Source: Acheta domesticus
Taxonomy: Eukaryota; Arthropoda; Insecta; Orthoptera; Gryllidae
DNA length: 64,000 bases
Assembly (NCBI GenBank): GCA_031308135.1
Contig: JAHLJT010008446.1
Coordinates: 163,685,125-163,749,124, forward strand
Direction of reading: 5' to 3'
Below the pieces are notes generated by a model that searched no databases, was not told the origin of the DNA, and saw nothing but the letters and a program-made list of their open reading frames with translations. Shown one piece after another: positions 1 through 12,345 of this stretch. Position 1 is the first letter of the stretch, and each line of letters opens with the position of its first letter. The position numbers were made by a program, and so were the translations under genes.

Positions 1-2687
1 ATCATCCTACTCAATTGGAATGCCAACGGCATTATCAAAAAGAAACTATACCTAGCCCACCTACTTACCGAATATTCTATTGAAATAGCCGTAATAACCG
101 AAACCCACTTCCTTGCCGGCTCAAAATTTTCCATTCCAGGCATTTCTATATACCGTTCAGACAGACCTTCCAACAAAGGCTCAGGCGGTGTCACCATCCT
201 CATCAAAAAAATCCATAACCACTATCCACTGCCCCCATTCATTACCCCAGGCCTAGAAAACGCAGCAATTGCTCTCCCCCAAAGTTCTGGCCCGCCCATA
301 ACCATAATTGCCGTTTATAAACCACCCAATATCCCGATTAATCCTTCACATCTAAAAACTGTTATTTGCAGCGCCCACCTCTACCATTGCCATAGGTGAC
401 TGGAACTCCAAACACCAATCGTAAGGCTGCCGCTCAACCACCTCAAGCCGAGCCCAGCTTCTGAATTTTTGCAACGCAAATAACATTTATATTGCTGCCC
501 CTGTTGAGCCCACGCACTTCCCTTACAATCCCCGAATACCTCCCGACATTCTGGACATAATTCTGACCAAAAATATTCAAAACCGAATTTTCCAACAACC
601 CATTCCCGAATCTAACTCCGATCACTCACCTGTCCTCATTTCCTTTAAAAGCTTCGCCGGTACTCACTCCCAAACCAACCAGATTATTCCACGGCCCCAT
701 CTCTTGGCCCATCTTCCAAGATTACTTAAACACCCACCTCCCCTCCCCATGCTTTTTCAATAATTCAAGCGAAATTGATACAGCCATCAACACCCTAACG
801 TCAACCATTATAGCTGCGGCGTCTAATGCTTCATCGCTCCCTCACTCGCCCCCCAAACCTACCCAATCCCTCGTTCTCCCCACTCACATTTTCCACCTCA
901 TCAAAGCCAAACGCCGTGCCAGAAGGAACTGGCAGCTCCTAAGATTACCCTATCTAAAGACAATTCTGAACAACCTTACTCACAAAGTTCACGATACTAT
1001 GGCCTCTACCAGAACGCCCAGTTCCAATCCTTCATCTCCAAACTAGCGCCTAATGCGCCTAACCTAAGGAGAACAATGAGAATCCTAACCCACTCTTCCC
1101 CATTATGCCTGCCCTATCCTCGAACTCAAACACTGCTGTTTCTGACCTAGAAAAAGCGAACCTTCTTGCCAACCATTTTGCCAACTCCTTTACTCCCCAC
1201 CCACCCAACAACCCAGCTTTTAACTCCAAAGTTAACGACTTTATCAGACTCCCCCTCATTCTAACCCCAGAGCCCATCAAATATATAAGTCCATCAATCA
1301 TCGCCTCTATCCTCAAATCTCTCAAAAACAAAAAATCTTCCGGCCATGACCTCATTCCGAACCACATCCTAAAACATATCCCACGTAGATCCATCGCATA
1401 TCTACGGCAATTTTCAATGGCTGTCTCCGTCTTAAGTAGTATCCAACAGCCTGGAAACACTCCATCATAATTCCGATTCTTAAACCTAACAAACCTGCGC
1501 AAAACCCTGCAAGTTATCGCCTAATTAGCCTCCTCCCAACCCTCTCAAAAATATTCGAAAAGCTTATCCTCTCCAGACTGAACGACTTTGCTAATCAAAC
1601 AAAAATCATCCCTCCAGCCCAATTTGGATTCCGGCCACTCTGCTCAACATCCCATCAACTTCTTCGACTGGTAGAATCAATAGCCCTTGGATTTGAAAAG
1701 AAACAATACACCACTGCCATTTTCCTCGATTACTCTCAAGCTTGCGACAGAGTCTGGCACGAAGGCCTTCTATATAAACTACGCCTCCTTGGAACCCCCG
1801 GCTACCTATTCTACATCATGAAAGACTTCCTTAACAATCGATCATTTGTCGTCAAGTTAACAACTCACTATCCCAACCTATCACGATTCCTGCAGGAGTC
1901 CCTCAAGGCTCCCCACTATCCCCAACGCTCTTCAATATATTCACCCACGACATCCCCAACCACCCCTTCACCGAAACAGCCCTCTACGCAGATGACACTG
2001 TTTTATTCACATCCTGTCATTCCCACCAAGACGCCTTTACTTCTCTCCAAGAAGCCCTAAACGAATTCTCCACTTGGTCAGAGAACTGGCAACTAAACCT
2101 AAATCCCGCTAAATGCATTGCCAAAACCTTTACCCTAAAACACATCCCGCGAGCTTCCCCCCTCTATATATCATCTACACCCGTCATATGGGCAGAGCGC
2201 AGCACATCTATCCCCTACCTGGGAGTCCTTCTCGACACCCGTCTAACCTGGAAAGCCCATGTACGTTCACGCCTAAACCTAGCATATTCCTCCCTTCGCC
2301 AACTCTATCCCCTTATTAATAGAAAGTCATCCCTTAACATAAGAACCACGCTACATTTATATAAATCACTAGTACTCCCTGCAATCACGCACGCAGCCCC
2401 AATATGTGGGGGGTGCAGCGCCCTCAACAATAAAACTCATCCAAACCCTACAAAATAAAGTCCTCCGAACGGCCGTAAATGCCCCATGGTACATCTCTAA
2501 TGCTCAAATCCACAATGATCTAAAATTTCCTTCAGTCGCCCAGCACATTGCCCACCTCTCCCAAACATTCTTTAACAAACTTCATAACCACCCTCTTCAA
2601 CCGACATTCTCACTAGGAAAAACCACTCATCCGCACCTAAACCGCATACCATCAAGATTTCCCAATGATAAATTCCGCCCTCCATAA
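1..2687 (+). pseudogene. Endonuclease-reverse transcriptase (ORF2) of Jockey-like LINE, frameshifted
   Basis: This would encode the APE endonuclease that nicks the target and the RT that copies the element RNA. Visible endonuclease motifs are WNANG at 16-30, an ETHF motif near 100, GDWN at 394-405 and SDHSPV near 617-634. RT landmarks are the segment around 1490-1560 resembling SYRLISLLPTLSKIFEKLI, an F-LDYSQA segment near 1725 and the catalytic box YADD at 1985-1996. The longest open pieces are only 60-147 residues and lie in different frames, with an in-frame stop just after GDWN. The catalytic YADD is preserved, so decay is mainly by indels, some of which could be sequence errors. Confidence 0.78.
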
Positions 2688-2690
2688 ATC
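1..2690 (+). mobile_element. Jockey-like LINE, 5' part outside the window
   Basis: A non-LTR retrotransposon enters the window already inside its endonuclease domain and runs to about 2690, where homology to LINE proteins stops. Domain order is APE-type endonuclease, linker, reverse transcriptase and C-terminal segment, all on the plus strand. The reading frame changes several times, so the copy is dead as read. No poly(A) tail or target duplication was found at the 3' side, so the exact end is approximate. Jockey is preferred because of the general EN and RT motif style; CR1-like is the alternative. Confidence 0.8.
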
Positions 2691-2973
2691 CAACTGTACC
2701 TCCATATCACAAGCCTGATATAACATACATTTAACCAGCACCCAGCAATAGTTTCTAAAATACCCACCGCGATTTCCCATTGAGGAGCCCAGTGGGGTCA
2801 TCCTCCTTCTTATTATACTTTGTATTATATTGTGCATATATTGCGACTACCTCGTCTCCAGTTGGGCGCCGTAAACGTGGTAGCCGGTTCGCTCAGTGGG
2901 TAGAAAGGCTTGCCTAAAATGATGATGATGGAGGAAGTCGGTGGCCGTAATAAAATGAGAGACTTGTAATCAT
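2691..2973. other. No gene; spacer with a possible SINE head remnant
   Basis: No coding signal. At 2890-2910 the plus strand reads like a tRNA A box (TCGCTCAGTGGG) followed by a short ATGATGATG run. No matching B box follows at the proper distance before the sequence changes character near 2935. It may be the stump of a tRNA-derived SINE. Confidence 0.25.
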
Positions 2974-3640
2974 GTTAACAAACAAGTGGCATTTATTCAG
3001 CAATAAAAGATCAAGATAGTACCACTCATGTCGGCGAGCATGCTCTCCTTTTCCTCAATTCCAAAATAACATGCACACACACAAAGTAAAATTGAGAAGT
3101 GAAATTACTGCAATGAACAGAACAAACTTTTACGCTCATTCCTTCTTGACGGCCAAGCGCGGCCGGGAATCTTATCTTCGTCGCCCGATCAAAAGGTAAT
3201 TGAAATTGTTCTCTAAACTGTTTATGCCTTTCGACCACGGGCGCGCCAAAAGGACGAAAAAATACCGCCTTAGCGGGGCGGGTCACAAAACCAACCAGAG
3301 TTGAATGACCTTGGGGCCGCCAGCCGGCAGGGAGGACGCCAAGACCGGCACGCGCGCTGGGGTGCCGCTCGGAGGGGCGAGCAGAACGAATCAGGTAGTT
3401 GGATGAGCCCTTGGATGTTGGCCCAACACATAGCGCCGTTCACTTGCTGCTGCTAATCACCAGATAATGTCTGCTCGGTTCAATGATCTCGTCACTTTCA
3501 GTTCACTGCTCAGCACTTTGGAGATCGCGGCAAGTTCGTGAGTGATCAAATTACTTCACAATAACGTTTTCAAACACGAGCACGAGTCAATCACTTTCCC
3601 TGCGCGATTCGAATATCAATGAAGCGTCTCACAATCCGCG
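2974..3640 (-). other. Possible heat-inducible noncoding transcript or LTR-like body (minus strand)
   Basis: Downstream of the promoter-like region, the minus strand has a long leader with no convincing ORF. It carries AATAAA-type signals near 2990-3005 at its far end, so a short transcript could start near 3630 and end near 2975. The only open frame (86 residues, 3026-3286) resembles nothing known. The left boundary begins TGTTAAC and is followed by a polyadenylation-like signal, as in the LTRs at 15389 and 57731, so an LTR is a real alternative. No matching 3' terminus with a target duplication was found. Confidence 0.3.
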
Positions 3641-3900
3641 GTCTACGGCTATTTAGGGACCGCGCCCATATTCTCCCCGAAAACTCTAATTTTTCTTACA
3701 AGTCCAACTGGGAGAAAAATTGTATCTCAGACGCCGGGCGCCGCAGCGATTACGACTGGTCCCTCTGACCGCCTCTCACGTTCTCCCTGATGTTGCATCC
3801 GCGAAGTCCTTCGAGCCTCCCTTCCCCCACCAAATTTCTCCAGAATGTTCTAGAACCTTCGAGAACTTTGCCTAAGTCCGGCGGCTATTGGCGAAAGGGT
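3640..3900 (-). promoter_or_regulatory. hsp-like promoter region (CCAAT, HSE, TATA-like), minus strand
   Basis: Read on the minus strand, this block has a CCAAT box (complement of 3887-3891), a perfect five-pentamer heat shock element (3842-3866) and a TATA-like CTAAATAG (complement of about 3649-3658). A long leader rich in GTGAA and CAAGTG words follows. That arrangement resembles insect hsp70-type promoters, although the HSE-to-TATA distance of about 190 bp is long. No heat shock protein coding sequence follows within the next kilobase. GC content is higher than in the flanks, and this extends through 3901-4194, where no gene is visible. Confidence 0.5.
3842..3866. promoter_or_regulatory. 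Perfect five-unit heat shock element
   Basis: The bases alternate GAA and TTC with exactly two intervening bases five times without a mismatch (GAA, TTC, GAA, TTC, GAA). This is the canonical binding array for heat shock factor trimers. Arrays of five contiguous perfect pentamers are rare by chance in 64 kb. Confidence 0.75.
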
Positions 3901-4194
3901 AGTGAGTCGCAAAATAATTCCGTCCAATCATCGGAAGTTTTTCGGGCCGAGAACTGAGAGAGAAATCTGCACTCGTTCCCTCTCGCTTCAATTTTCTGTC
4001 AAACAGAACAAATGTGCAGACCTCCCAGGCTTCGGGACACGTGTGTGTGACTAATCGAGGGGGTGGGTCGGCGGGTGGTCGGACAGAACCCTGGCGCCGC
4101 CGCTGACCTCTTTGTCGAGCTACGTGGAGCAATTCTCGGGCTCGCAGCCGTAATGGATTCGGTATCACTACAATATTTTGTATTATACTAATCA

Positions 4195-4397
4195 GTTATG
4201 TAAAGCAGCTAAGTGCGCTGTACCAGAAAAAATTCAATAATAACGCTATGGTAGCTGTGAATATGACAAGATATGGTGATGATATGGGTGAAAGGACGAA
4301 TACAAATACAACCATGCCCGAGGCGGGAGTCGAACCCGCAATTCTTCGGTCCGAGATCGATACGACACTACTGCCTTGGCGATCTCGGCCACCGGCG
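4195..4397 (-). mobile_element. tRNA-derived SINE, copy 1
   Basis: On the minus strand the head at about 4310-4397 carries a pol III A box (TGGCCGAGATCGCC) and a B box (GGGTTCGACTCCC) at tRNA-like spacing. A non-tRNA body follows whose first bases are GGCATGGTTGTATTTGT. The same body is present at 52030-52194 behind a different tRNA-like head. It is not a functional tRNA: the acceptor arms do not pair properly and the body is fused on. Transcription would be by RNA polymerase III from the internal boxes. Confidence 0.7.
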
Positions 4398-6877
4398 ATC
4401 GGCAAGATATGTAATTGTTTGTAAGAAATCAGCATGTCATGAAAACTCCCTTTGGAAGCCAATCTTTTCGCAATTCCCACACAAATCTACCCTTCAATAT
4501 ATTTTGCATATGCAAAGTGCATTTACCGGCATTCGTTTTCCATCCGACCCTGACGTCACAATGCTATTTGAAACTATCTTCAGAGTGCTAGTCGTTTGTT
4601 TGAGGTCATTGCTTATCGACTCAAAATCATGGAAAATTGAGTTCTTACAAATGTTCCCTAAATATGTAAATGCCAAGGACATCTTATGGGAATACACAAA
4701 TTCTCTGACCATGTGAAAGAATCAGTCATTTCAACGAGGAAGCCACTACCTTATAATAGTCATAACATCCACAATTTCTTTAATTTATTGTGTTCTTTAA
4801 ATGCGCTCAAAAGCAAATATTAACACAATCATTTAAACTAATAATAATCATTGTTACGATGATTAAGTTTTTTAAAAGTGGTTTTAGCCTTCATAACCCG
4901 TGCTCTTCTGCGGGCATTGAACGCTTGGTACAATCCTCCTTGAAATTCTTTTTTAATGTAATCAGTAATCGTCAATTATCGACTTTTATCCCCTCGGTCA
5001 GGGGCATATTCACATCTCCTGTGTGCATGTAAAGGAATTCACATATAAAATGTATAGTTACGATGTAAAAATAATATGAGTACCATACACACTATTGCAG
5101 CATACGAAAACAAACTACTGCACGAAAACGAAGCGAAACACCACACATTTCAACCAAAACAAAGCAGAGCATTCCTTATAGCACTTCGTTATAGTCACCA
5201 ATCAGCGAACGAAGAAGAAGTCAAAGATGAACTTAAATCTCAGAGCCACCTTGTTCGTAACATATTAATGTGCGACATCGGGTAACCAAGAAGCCTCTCT
5301 CTCTCTCTCTCTCCATAGATTTAGAACCACATGAAAACAACAAAGAAATTTACAAAATTGAGAAATTTTGAATTCAATAATCAAATGTGAAGCACCATAT
5401 AAAAAGAAAACACTGAATGACCTCATCACCAAGAGAAGTCAAATATATCACAAGAGATTGTGCCAGCACGCGAATCACCTTCCAATTAACCTAGAGAAAA
5501 GTCAACTCGTATTCACACTGACACGAAAAAACCTCATACTTATGAAACCTATGAAAGTGTCATGGTAGTGATTTATTTCTGTTAATTTTTGCTATACAGT
5601 TCAATTTCAAAAACGAACAGATTGTAAATATGCAACAGAGAAAATAATTAAAAAATTAAAAGTATACATTTCGAGGTTTCCACTCCGAAAAGTCCTTCAT
5701 CGTTCCTATTCATTCGCTCAGAATACTGCAATCGATTTCGAGATTTCAACGGACGTACACTTTTTGGGAGGTCTCTGATACGAAAAGAGTTTTATTTTCG
5801 AAAATTCGGTTCGTTTGTCTGTCTGCGAACACACTAGTGCCTTAACTATTCGTAGAATTTTTGGCAAAAACATTCCATTATCGATCAGGTCCGACTCGAG
5901 GCCCAGCAATTTAAAAATAATTCTTTAAATATTGTGGATGATTTACTTCAAGCGATTTTTTTCTTTTGATGAAATTGATTCTTCACTATCAGTTCTTTAT
6001 AAAATATCGTGTAAACTTTTGTTAGAATATTAGTTGTTTTCGTACAATTTTGATTGAAATATGAGCAATATTAAAAAGAAGATTTTCTCAAAACTGCATC
6101 ATGTTTTTGTTCTTTAAACGTTCTGTATGGATAGTGCTAAAAATGCTTAATAAAATACTTTGGGGTGATTTTGGAGAAAATGTTTCCTTGTAAAATGCTT
6201 AAATTTTAAGTACAAATTACGCGAAAATTACTCGTTTTTTCAAAAAAATTTAAATGTCCGTTTTTAGAGAGCTGATATTATAGAACAGATTCTGTTTAAA
6301 ACAAGGATTTCTACCTTCAATTCTGAAGTTTTGAAATTGAACAATTTTCGAAAGTGCAAAGTTTGCCGGAAATGAGAATAACACGACTTTTTTCCGTCGA
6401 GGAGAAAATTTAAAGAAAGAAATTGGAACAGTTTTTTAGGGGAAAATTTTTAAAGAATGTAAATGTGTTTATATTTCGCACAAAAAATACTCATATTTTT
6501 GATAAATTGTAGTACATGACCTTACTTCAAAATTTGTCTCTGAAGAACACTTTTCACGAAGAAAAAAATCTCTAACTTTAATATTATGGTTTAAGGAGGT
6601 GCCGAAAAACGTTTCTGGGCGTTTTATTTTTCGAAAATTAGTTATTTCAACGAAAATGTGACCTGCACCATTCACTTAAGCGTTCTTTACGGTATCCGAG
6701 GCCAAAGTTTAATTAAAATTTTTGCAGCCATTTTTGGGAAAATTTTGAAAATGTTGAGGCTCTTTATAAGAATCACCAAAAATCAAAATGTCTGTTTCAA
6801 ACTCAAGTGGGCCTTCAATTCCTTTAAATCGATCGACGAATATCAATTTTGGAGAAAATCGGCAAAACGGTTTAGGC
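4398..6877. other. AT-rich intergenic DNA, no gene
   Basis: Only short open frames without recognisable motifs. It contains a (CT)n microsatellite at 5295-5313 and many A/T runs between 5900 and 6660. I see no repeat shared with the rest of the window. Confidence 0.6.
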
Positions 6878-7483
6878 CAGGCCTGCACAATGCCTGCTCC
6901 CGCGGGCATTCTGCACTTAGGAGCCGACCGTCTGCCCGCGACAGCACTGACAGTGCAAGTATTTGGGAGTAGAAGCTTTGCGCCGAGGTGAAAAGTCTGA
7001 CGTAGCACGACACGGCGCGTAAATTGAATGCCTGGGCGTCCAATACAATTATCCATGTTGCAAACGTATATTCCCATTTGTTTAAATGGACAATGTCGAG
7101 TATCTCATGTTACAAGGGCCATAATTCACTGTTTACGTTGTGTGAACTGCTGCGTATCCACCTTTGTATCCATCACTGTATACGTTTCGCTTTTTTTTTA
7201 AAAAAAAAATTAACATGCTCGTTGTGACTTAAGTAATATTTTAAAGCAGTAACATTTAAAAAAACTTTATTATTTATTTCTAACTAGCAAAAAAGTACAA
7301 TTTAAAATTGATTGTTAGCTCTTTCAATTTACGTGCTATGGTTCGAATTGCGCCTTCTAATTGGTGGTCCCCACTCTTAGTATAAGTCTCATCCTCACCC
7401 TTCATCGATTTTCGCATTTGTCCACAAGCTGCTGGCGAGTAGCTCCTGACGTCAGTAAAAGTGCAAAATGCTGTGTGGTTTAA
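6878..7483. mobile_element. hAT-type MITE, copy 1 (uninterrupted)
   Basis: A ~600-bp non-coding repeat that begins CAGGCCTGCACAA, a hAT-style terminus. It is homologous along its length to the two halves at 43848-44275 and 48480-48655. Shared landmarks include the GCGGGCATTCTGCACTT stretch near the left end and the GTCACTGACGTCA-like region near the right. The right terminus (CTGTGTGGTTTA) is more degenerate than in copy 2. The flanks GTTTAGGC and GTTTAAGT are only a weak 8-bp duplication. No transposase is encoded, so it would be mobilised in trans. Confidence 0.65.
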
Positions 7484-7500
7484 GTGCTACCGTTTACCCA

Positions 7501-7542
7501 CAGACAGACGAACGGACAGACAGACGAACGGACAGACAGACG
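7501..7542. repeat. 16-bp minisatellite, 2.6 copies
   Basis: The unit CAGACAGACGAACGGA is repeated perfectly twice and then partially. It begins a few bases after the end of the MITE. Confidence 0.9.
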
Positions 7543-8699
7543 TTTTGCCGTCAATCCATTTTTCTGCATCAAGGGCCGGAAAAGCATGGATTCGTATTAC
7601 ACAATGTGTTAGAGGAAGTAATTTGCTATCTTCGAATATGAACACGATTTACCCATTTTTTCGTTACCAGGATCTGGCCATAAGTGTTTTTCTGTCAAAT
7701 ATTCGCCGACACGATTACATCACTTTCTCTTGTCACGAAGTAAGTATGAGAAAGTAAAAATGTGTTACAGGCGCCAACAGATAGTTGCTGTGAAATGGGT
7801 GGGGAAAATAGAAAAGCTAACTCAGACCAAACGTATTAGGATACTGACGAATAAGAGAAAATCTGTGCCATTTTGGAGCAACACTAGACAAGTTAGCCTT
7901 TGTATTTCAAAAAGAGGGAAGCAGAATACTCATACTGAAGCAAAGCTGGAGGAATAGCGAATTGCTGTTCATTTTAAACTGCAAGTTTGTTTGAAAAGCA
8001 GTTTTTTGCCGTCTCTGAAAGAGACAGGTTTCACTTCCACTAGCTGGGTTCAGGGCAGGAATTTATAGCTAATTTACCTTTGAAAATATATTTTATTATA
8101 TAGGAGCGAATATTTTGTCAACAAAACTCGAAAAAAAACTCTCTTTTCTGTATTCAAAATTCGACTAGAATATGGTTTAGGATAGAGACCACAGAATTAT
8201 GAAAACGTGCACAAAATTCACTTCTCCCCATAGCTCGTCACACGCAGTTTTTAACTGTTTTTGACGTAAATAAATAAATAAATAGCTCTCATGTGACTTG
8301 GCTATACTGAGCGATGTGAAAAAATTAAAATAGGAAGGAGTTCAATTCTCCTAGCCGCGAGTAAAATAGTGTTTTTCTTTTCTTACCAAGTGGCAACGCT
8401 GCATAGCCCTGTATCTCATTTCACCTGGAATCGAAAGTAATTCCAAGAACAATTGACGTCAGCAGTAGCTTGAGGCTTATGAGAGAAAATTGACAATCTC
8501 TCTCAACAAATGAGATAAGTTTATTCAACTCTTGTATGAACTATAATATCGTAGCAAGCAGGAACACACTAATAATGTCGCCTGGGTTTTAACTAGCAGT
8601 CATTTTTTGCGTCAACTTTTGGTAGAAATAGTTTTTTAAAACGAAAGATCACTTTTTATTTTTTTACTTAAAATCTGTATTATCTGTTGTGTATTAAAA
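7543..8699. other. No gene recognised
   Basis: AT-rich spacer with a short AAATAAATAAATAAATA run near 8266-8283. Open frames are short and have no recognisable motif. Confidence 0.6.
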
Positions 8700-9030
8700 A
8701 ATTGAAAACAGGAAGATATCTCCCACCAGCGGGGCCTCGCCGCAGCCGGGACAAGCTCTAATCTCCCGACTGGTCTCCCGGCATGTGTGGTAGTGTAGTG
8801 CATGCTAGTGTAAGTGTGTGTGTAATGGGCGAAAATAGGATGGTGATCATAGAAATCACGGAAAACTACCGATCAGAGCAGCCGGTCGCTAGAATTCTCC
8901 TCCCGACAGTGACTGAATTCGACCTAGCTAAAAAGCTAGTGTCGAAATTCCTGCAGCCGTTGGAACTCAAACCTTGGACCTCCCAGTCAGATGGACTGTA
9001 GTGACATCAGTTGATGCAGTGAGCCATCCC
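8700..9030 (-). mobile_element. Probable tRNA-derived SINE
   Basis: The minus strand has an A-box-like TGGCTCACTGCATC (complement of 9013-9026) and a B-box-like GGTTTGAGTTCC (complement of 8962-8973), about 40 bp apart as in tRNA genes. A ~260-bp GC-richer body extends to about 8700 and differs from the AT-rich flanks. The open frame across it is not a protein I recognise. Body boundaries are approximate and no second copy was found here. Confidence 0.45.
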
Positions 9031-9375
9031 TCCCGGTCCCTTTCCGAGATACGTGTGTCTTCGAGGTATACAAAGTATTAAGACCGCAATTTCGTAGTCA
9101 TTTTTGTGCTCTAAAATATAAAAAACAGTTTTTCTCGCGTAAAAGTGAAAATAGCAGTACAATGTTTTAAAATTCTTGTTATTCCCTATTTAAAATAGTG
9201 TCATTTTGGTCTCAATGCCGCAGGTCTATTACGATTTTTTTAGAATTCCTTGTTTGCATTCCTTGTTCGCTTTCGCGAATTTTGCCTGTTTCAAGCATGA
9301 CATTGACAAGACAAATGTAGAATTTTGTTAATTAGTGGACTTTTTGGCAATAGAATGGATAAAATTAACTACGCA

Positions 9376-9440
9376 GACTGGAAATCGAACCCGCTACTCC
9401 CTGAATCGTGGAATATCACTTTGACACTGAGCAATTCATT
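9376..9440 (-). mobile_element. tRNA-like SINE head or tRNA pseudogene
   Basis: The minus strand reads an A-box-like AATTGCTCAGTG and a B box GCGGGTTCGATTTCC at normal spacing. The acceptor stem and anticodon arm do not form a proper tRNA, so a degenerate SINE head is more likely than a tRNA gene. Confidence 0.45.
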
Positions 9441-10322
9441 CCGTGTTCTAATACTTTTCTTATAACAATACATTTCATATCCACGAAACGTGAAAGCAAT
9501 ATTACTTATACAAAAAATTAATGTCAATTAGATTTCAAAGGGCAGGAATCACTGAAGTTTTTCAACTATTTACCTCTCAACGAACGTGAAAATATATACA
9601 CTCTCCGACCAAATAAGTTTAATCGTAATAATTGGATTTAGAGAACGTAGCTTTGAAAAATCTAGCGCCATCGACAGGGTTGTCTGTCAATCGCCATTAT
9701 CCTCACAGGCCAAGATATTTCCGACGCGAAATATTACATTTCCTTGTCGGCATCCGAATGAATAGAAGTTGTTTGTTTCCTTTGTAATATTAATATTATT
9801 ACTAACATAATATTATTACTAATATTATTTTTAATATTAAAACTTTGAATCATCTCAGAGAAGAAAGAACGCTACAGGAAAGAAATACATTTACGATACA
9901 ACAATTACGAAGAAATACATTTGCATATAACGATATAAATCCGAATTTCACTATTAACTCTGAATTTTCAAAAACAATATTTATGAAAAGGGATCCAAAC
10001 TTTTTCTTCAAACTTTTTGTACGAATAGTAGGCCTACTTAATGTACTGTTTAAGATGACACAATCGCTATTTTGCTGCACTCTTCTTTTTCAAAAGATAT
10101 ACAAAAGTATTTTTATCTCTCTCTATCGTGATTAATATTTACATTACTGTTGCTTTTTACATTATTGCATTTGTGAATAGATACATTTCAAATGATTTTT
10201 AATGAATTTTTGTGAAAACTCAAAAGTTTTCCGTGAAAATAAGATCAATTGCTCATTTTCCGAAAGCTTCAAACATTTTCCCCAAAACGGCTCTAAATCT
10301 TTTATCGAAAAGTTTCATGTAA
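9441..10322. other. No gene recognised
   Basis: AT-rich spacer with runs of AATATTATTA at 9786-9840. Two short overlapping frames on opposite strands at 9845-10135 have no motif and look random. Confidence 0.6.
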
Positions 10323-10394
10323 GATTAGGTTTAATCTTCTTCTTCTTCACTTCACGGGTTAGGCTTACGCCTGTTCCGTCTCCACTGTATCTTT

Positions 10395-12345
10395 TCATCT
10401 TTTCGTGGGTCTTCCCACATATCTTTTCCCTCTCGGTTTGTAGAAATATGCTAATCTTGGCAGTCTTGTTTCTTCCATTCTTTCTAAGTGCTGCAGCCAC
10501 TTTTTCCAGTTTAATTCCATTATGTTGTTTGCGCTATTCACTTTCAATTTTCTCCTGATTTCTTCATTTCTTATCTGGTCTTCTAAGATGCAGCCTTTTG
10601 TTCTTCGAAGGAACTTCATCTCTGAGCTCTGAATTTTGCTTATTCTTTTCTGCGTTAGAACCCAGCATTCACTGTCATAAATCAATATCGGGAGAGCTAA
10701 TGTTTTGTAAAATTTTATTCTGGTATCTTTTCGGGTCTTGTTTTTAAGAGTTCTGTGTATGGTCCCACAGATGGATTGAAATCTTGCTAATTTTTTATCA
10801 ATGTCTTTTTGTCCTTCTGTGTCACATCCTAGGTAATTAAAATTTAAAACTTGTTCTAAGTTTACATTGTCTAGAATTATTTTTGAACGGATAATCTCTT
10901 TTCCCCAAAACGCTAATATTTTGGTTTTGTCTTTTGAGATGGTTAGGTTGTAAGAGCTGCATAGCTGATTTAAGTGGTGTAGGGCATACTGTAGATCCTT
11001 TTCAGTTTCTTGGATTACAGCATCAGATGCAGATTACAGCATCATCTGCATAAAGTAGGTTTAAAATATTTTTCTTAGTCAATTTTATTCCTGTTTTAAT
11101 ATTTTGTTTCCATCTCAGAAATATGTCATTTACACATATGTTGAAAAGTGTCGGCGATATTCAACATCCTTGTCGAACGCCTTTGTTAATGAAAATTTCT
11201 TCTGATTTAATGGAATCTGTCGTAATAATTATTTTTGAATTATTATACATGCTTTTAATTGTTTCTATAAGATGAGTAGGGTAGCCATAGTTTTTCATAT
11301 TGTCCCAAAGTTTCCTTCTATCAACATTATCAAAGGCTTTAACAAAATCAATAAATGCCATATGCGTTTGTAGATTGAATTCTCTTCGTTTCTCCATGGT
11401 TTGCTGTAGAACAAAAATATTGTCAGTAGTTGACCTTCCTTTTCGGAAACCAGTTTGTTCTTCGTCCACTAGAAAGTCTGCTATTTTTAGGAGTCTTTTG
11501 TTTATAATTCGGGCATATAACTTGTATGTTGAATTCAGCAAGCTAATTCCTCTGTAGTTCTCTGGGTTTTTACGATCTCCTTTCTTAAATATTGATACAA
11601 CTTCAGCTGTTTTCCATTCTTCAGGTATCCGTTTAGATTGCCAGCATTGATTCATTAAATGTTGTAATCTCCAATGCAGGAGTGGATCGCCATATTTTAG
11701 AAGTTCAGCATTGATTTTGTCTGTTCCAGTAGCCTTTCTATTCTTTAGTACTTTTAATGATTCTTGTAGCTCTTGTATTGTGATTGGATCAATGCTGTTG
11801 TTATTTTCTGCTTCTTTACATTCCTATATTTCATTATCTTCTTGTGCATCGTACCATAGTTGTTTATAGTGTTCGAACCACTCTTCTTTCTTCACAACAT
11901 CAATCCTTATTGTATCTCTTTCTGTCTTGTTCAGATGTTTCATTATCTTATATGCGGCATTTTGTCTTCCATGTATGTTATTTTCAATTTTACTTATGAA
12001 TGTATCCCAGGATTTCCGGTGAGCTTCTTTGACTATATACTTTGTTTTGTTCCGTGCTGTTTTATAGTTTTCTCGGGTTAGTTCGTTGTTCTGTTGAAGC
12101 TATTTTTTATATTTTTCCTGTTTGTCTTTGATTGCTTCTGAAATTTCGTTGTTTCAGATTCTTAAACTTTTCTTGCTTCTAATCTTTTTCTTTATACCAA
12201 GTGCTTCCGTGGCAGCTTTCTTTATATTAATCTTTATATTTTCCCACTCTTTCTCGAGATCATCCTCTGTGGGAACGTCCATTAAATAGTGTCGTAGTCT
12301 CTTCTGATACAATGTTCTTATGCTCTCTTCTTGCAGAAGATGCAC
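10395..12345 (-). pseudogene. RTE-like LINE reverse transcriptase and C-terminal region
   Basis: Best open piece 11161-11655 holds the RT N-terminal blocks (IPEEWKTAEVVSIFKKGD, NYRGISLLNSTYKLYARII, FRKGRSTTDNIF, FIDFVKAFDNVDR). It ends in a stop exactly at the GVRQGC-ISPTLFN motif. The catalytic YADD lies at 11041-11052. The C-terminal piece 10395-10685 contains the W-HLERM-ETRLPR pattern usual at the end of these proteins. The linker 12154-12345 lies between endonuclease and RT. Several frame changes separate these blocks, so no active protein is encoded as read. Confidence 0.8.

Noticed and set aside
2890..2910. tRNA A-box-like sequence
   Set aside because: No B box at the right distance; kept only as a remark in the spacer entry.
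3026..3286. 86-residue ORF downstream of the heat shock element
   Set aside because: No similarity to heat shock proteins or any family I know; length is expected by chance in GC-richer DNA.
4310..4397. Possible functional tRNA gene
   Set aside because: The internal promoter boxes are good, but the acceptor stem does not pair and a SINE body shared with another locus is fused to it.
7501..7542. Short direct repeats as a CRISPR array
   Set aside because: Units are contiguous without spacers and the genome is eukaryotic.
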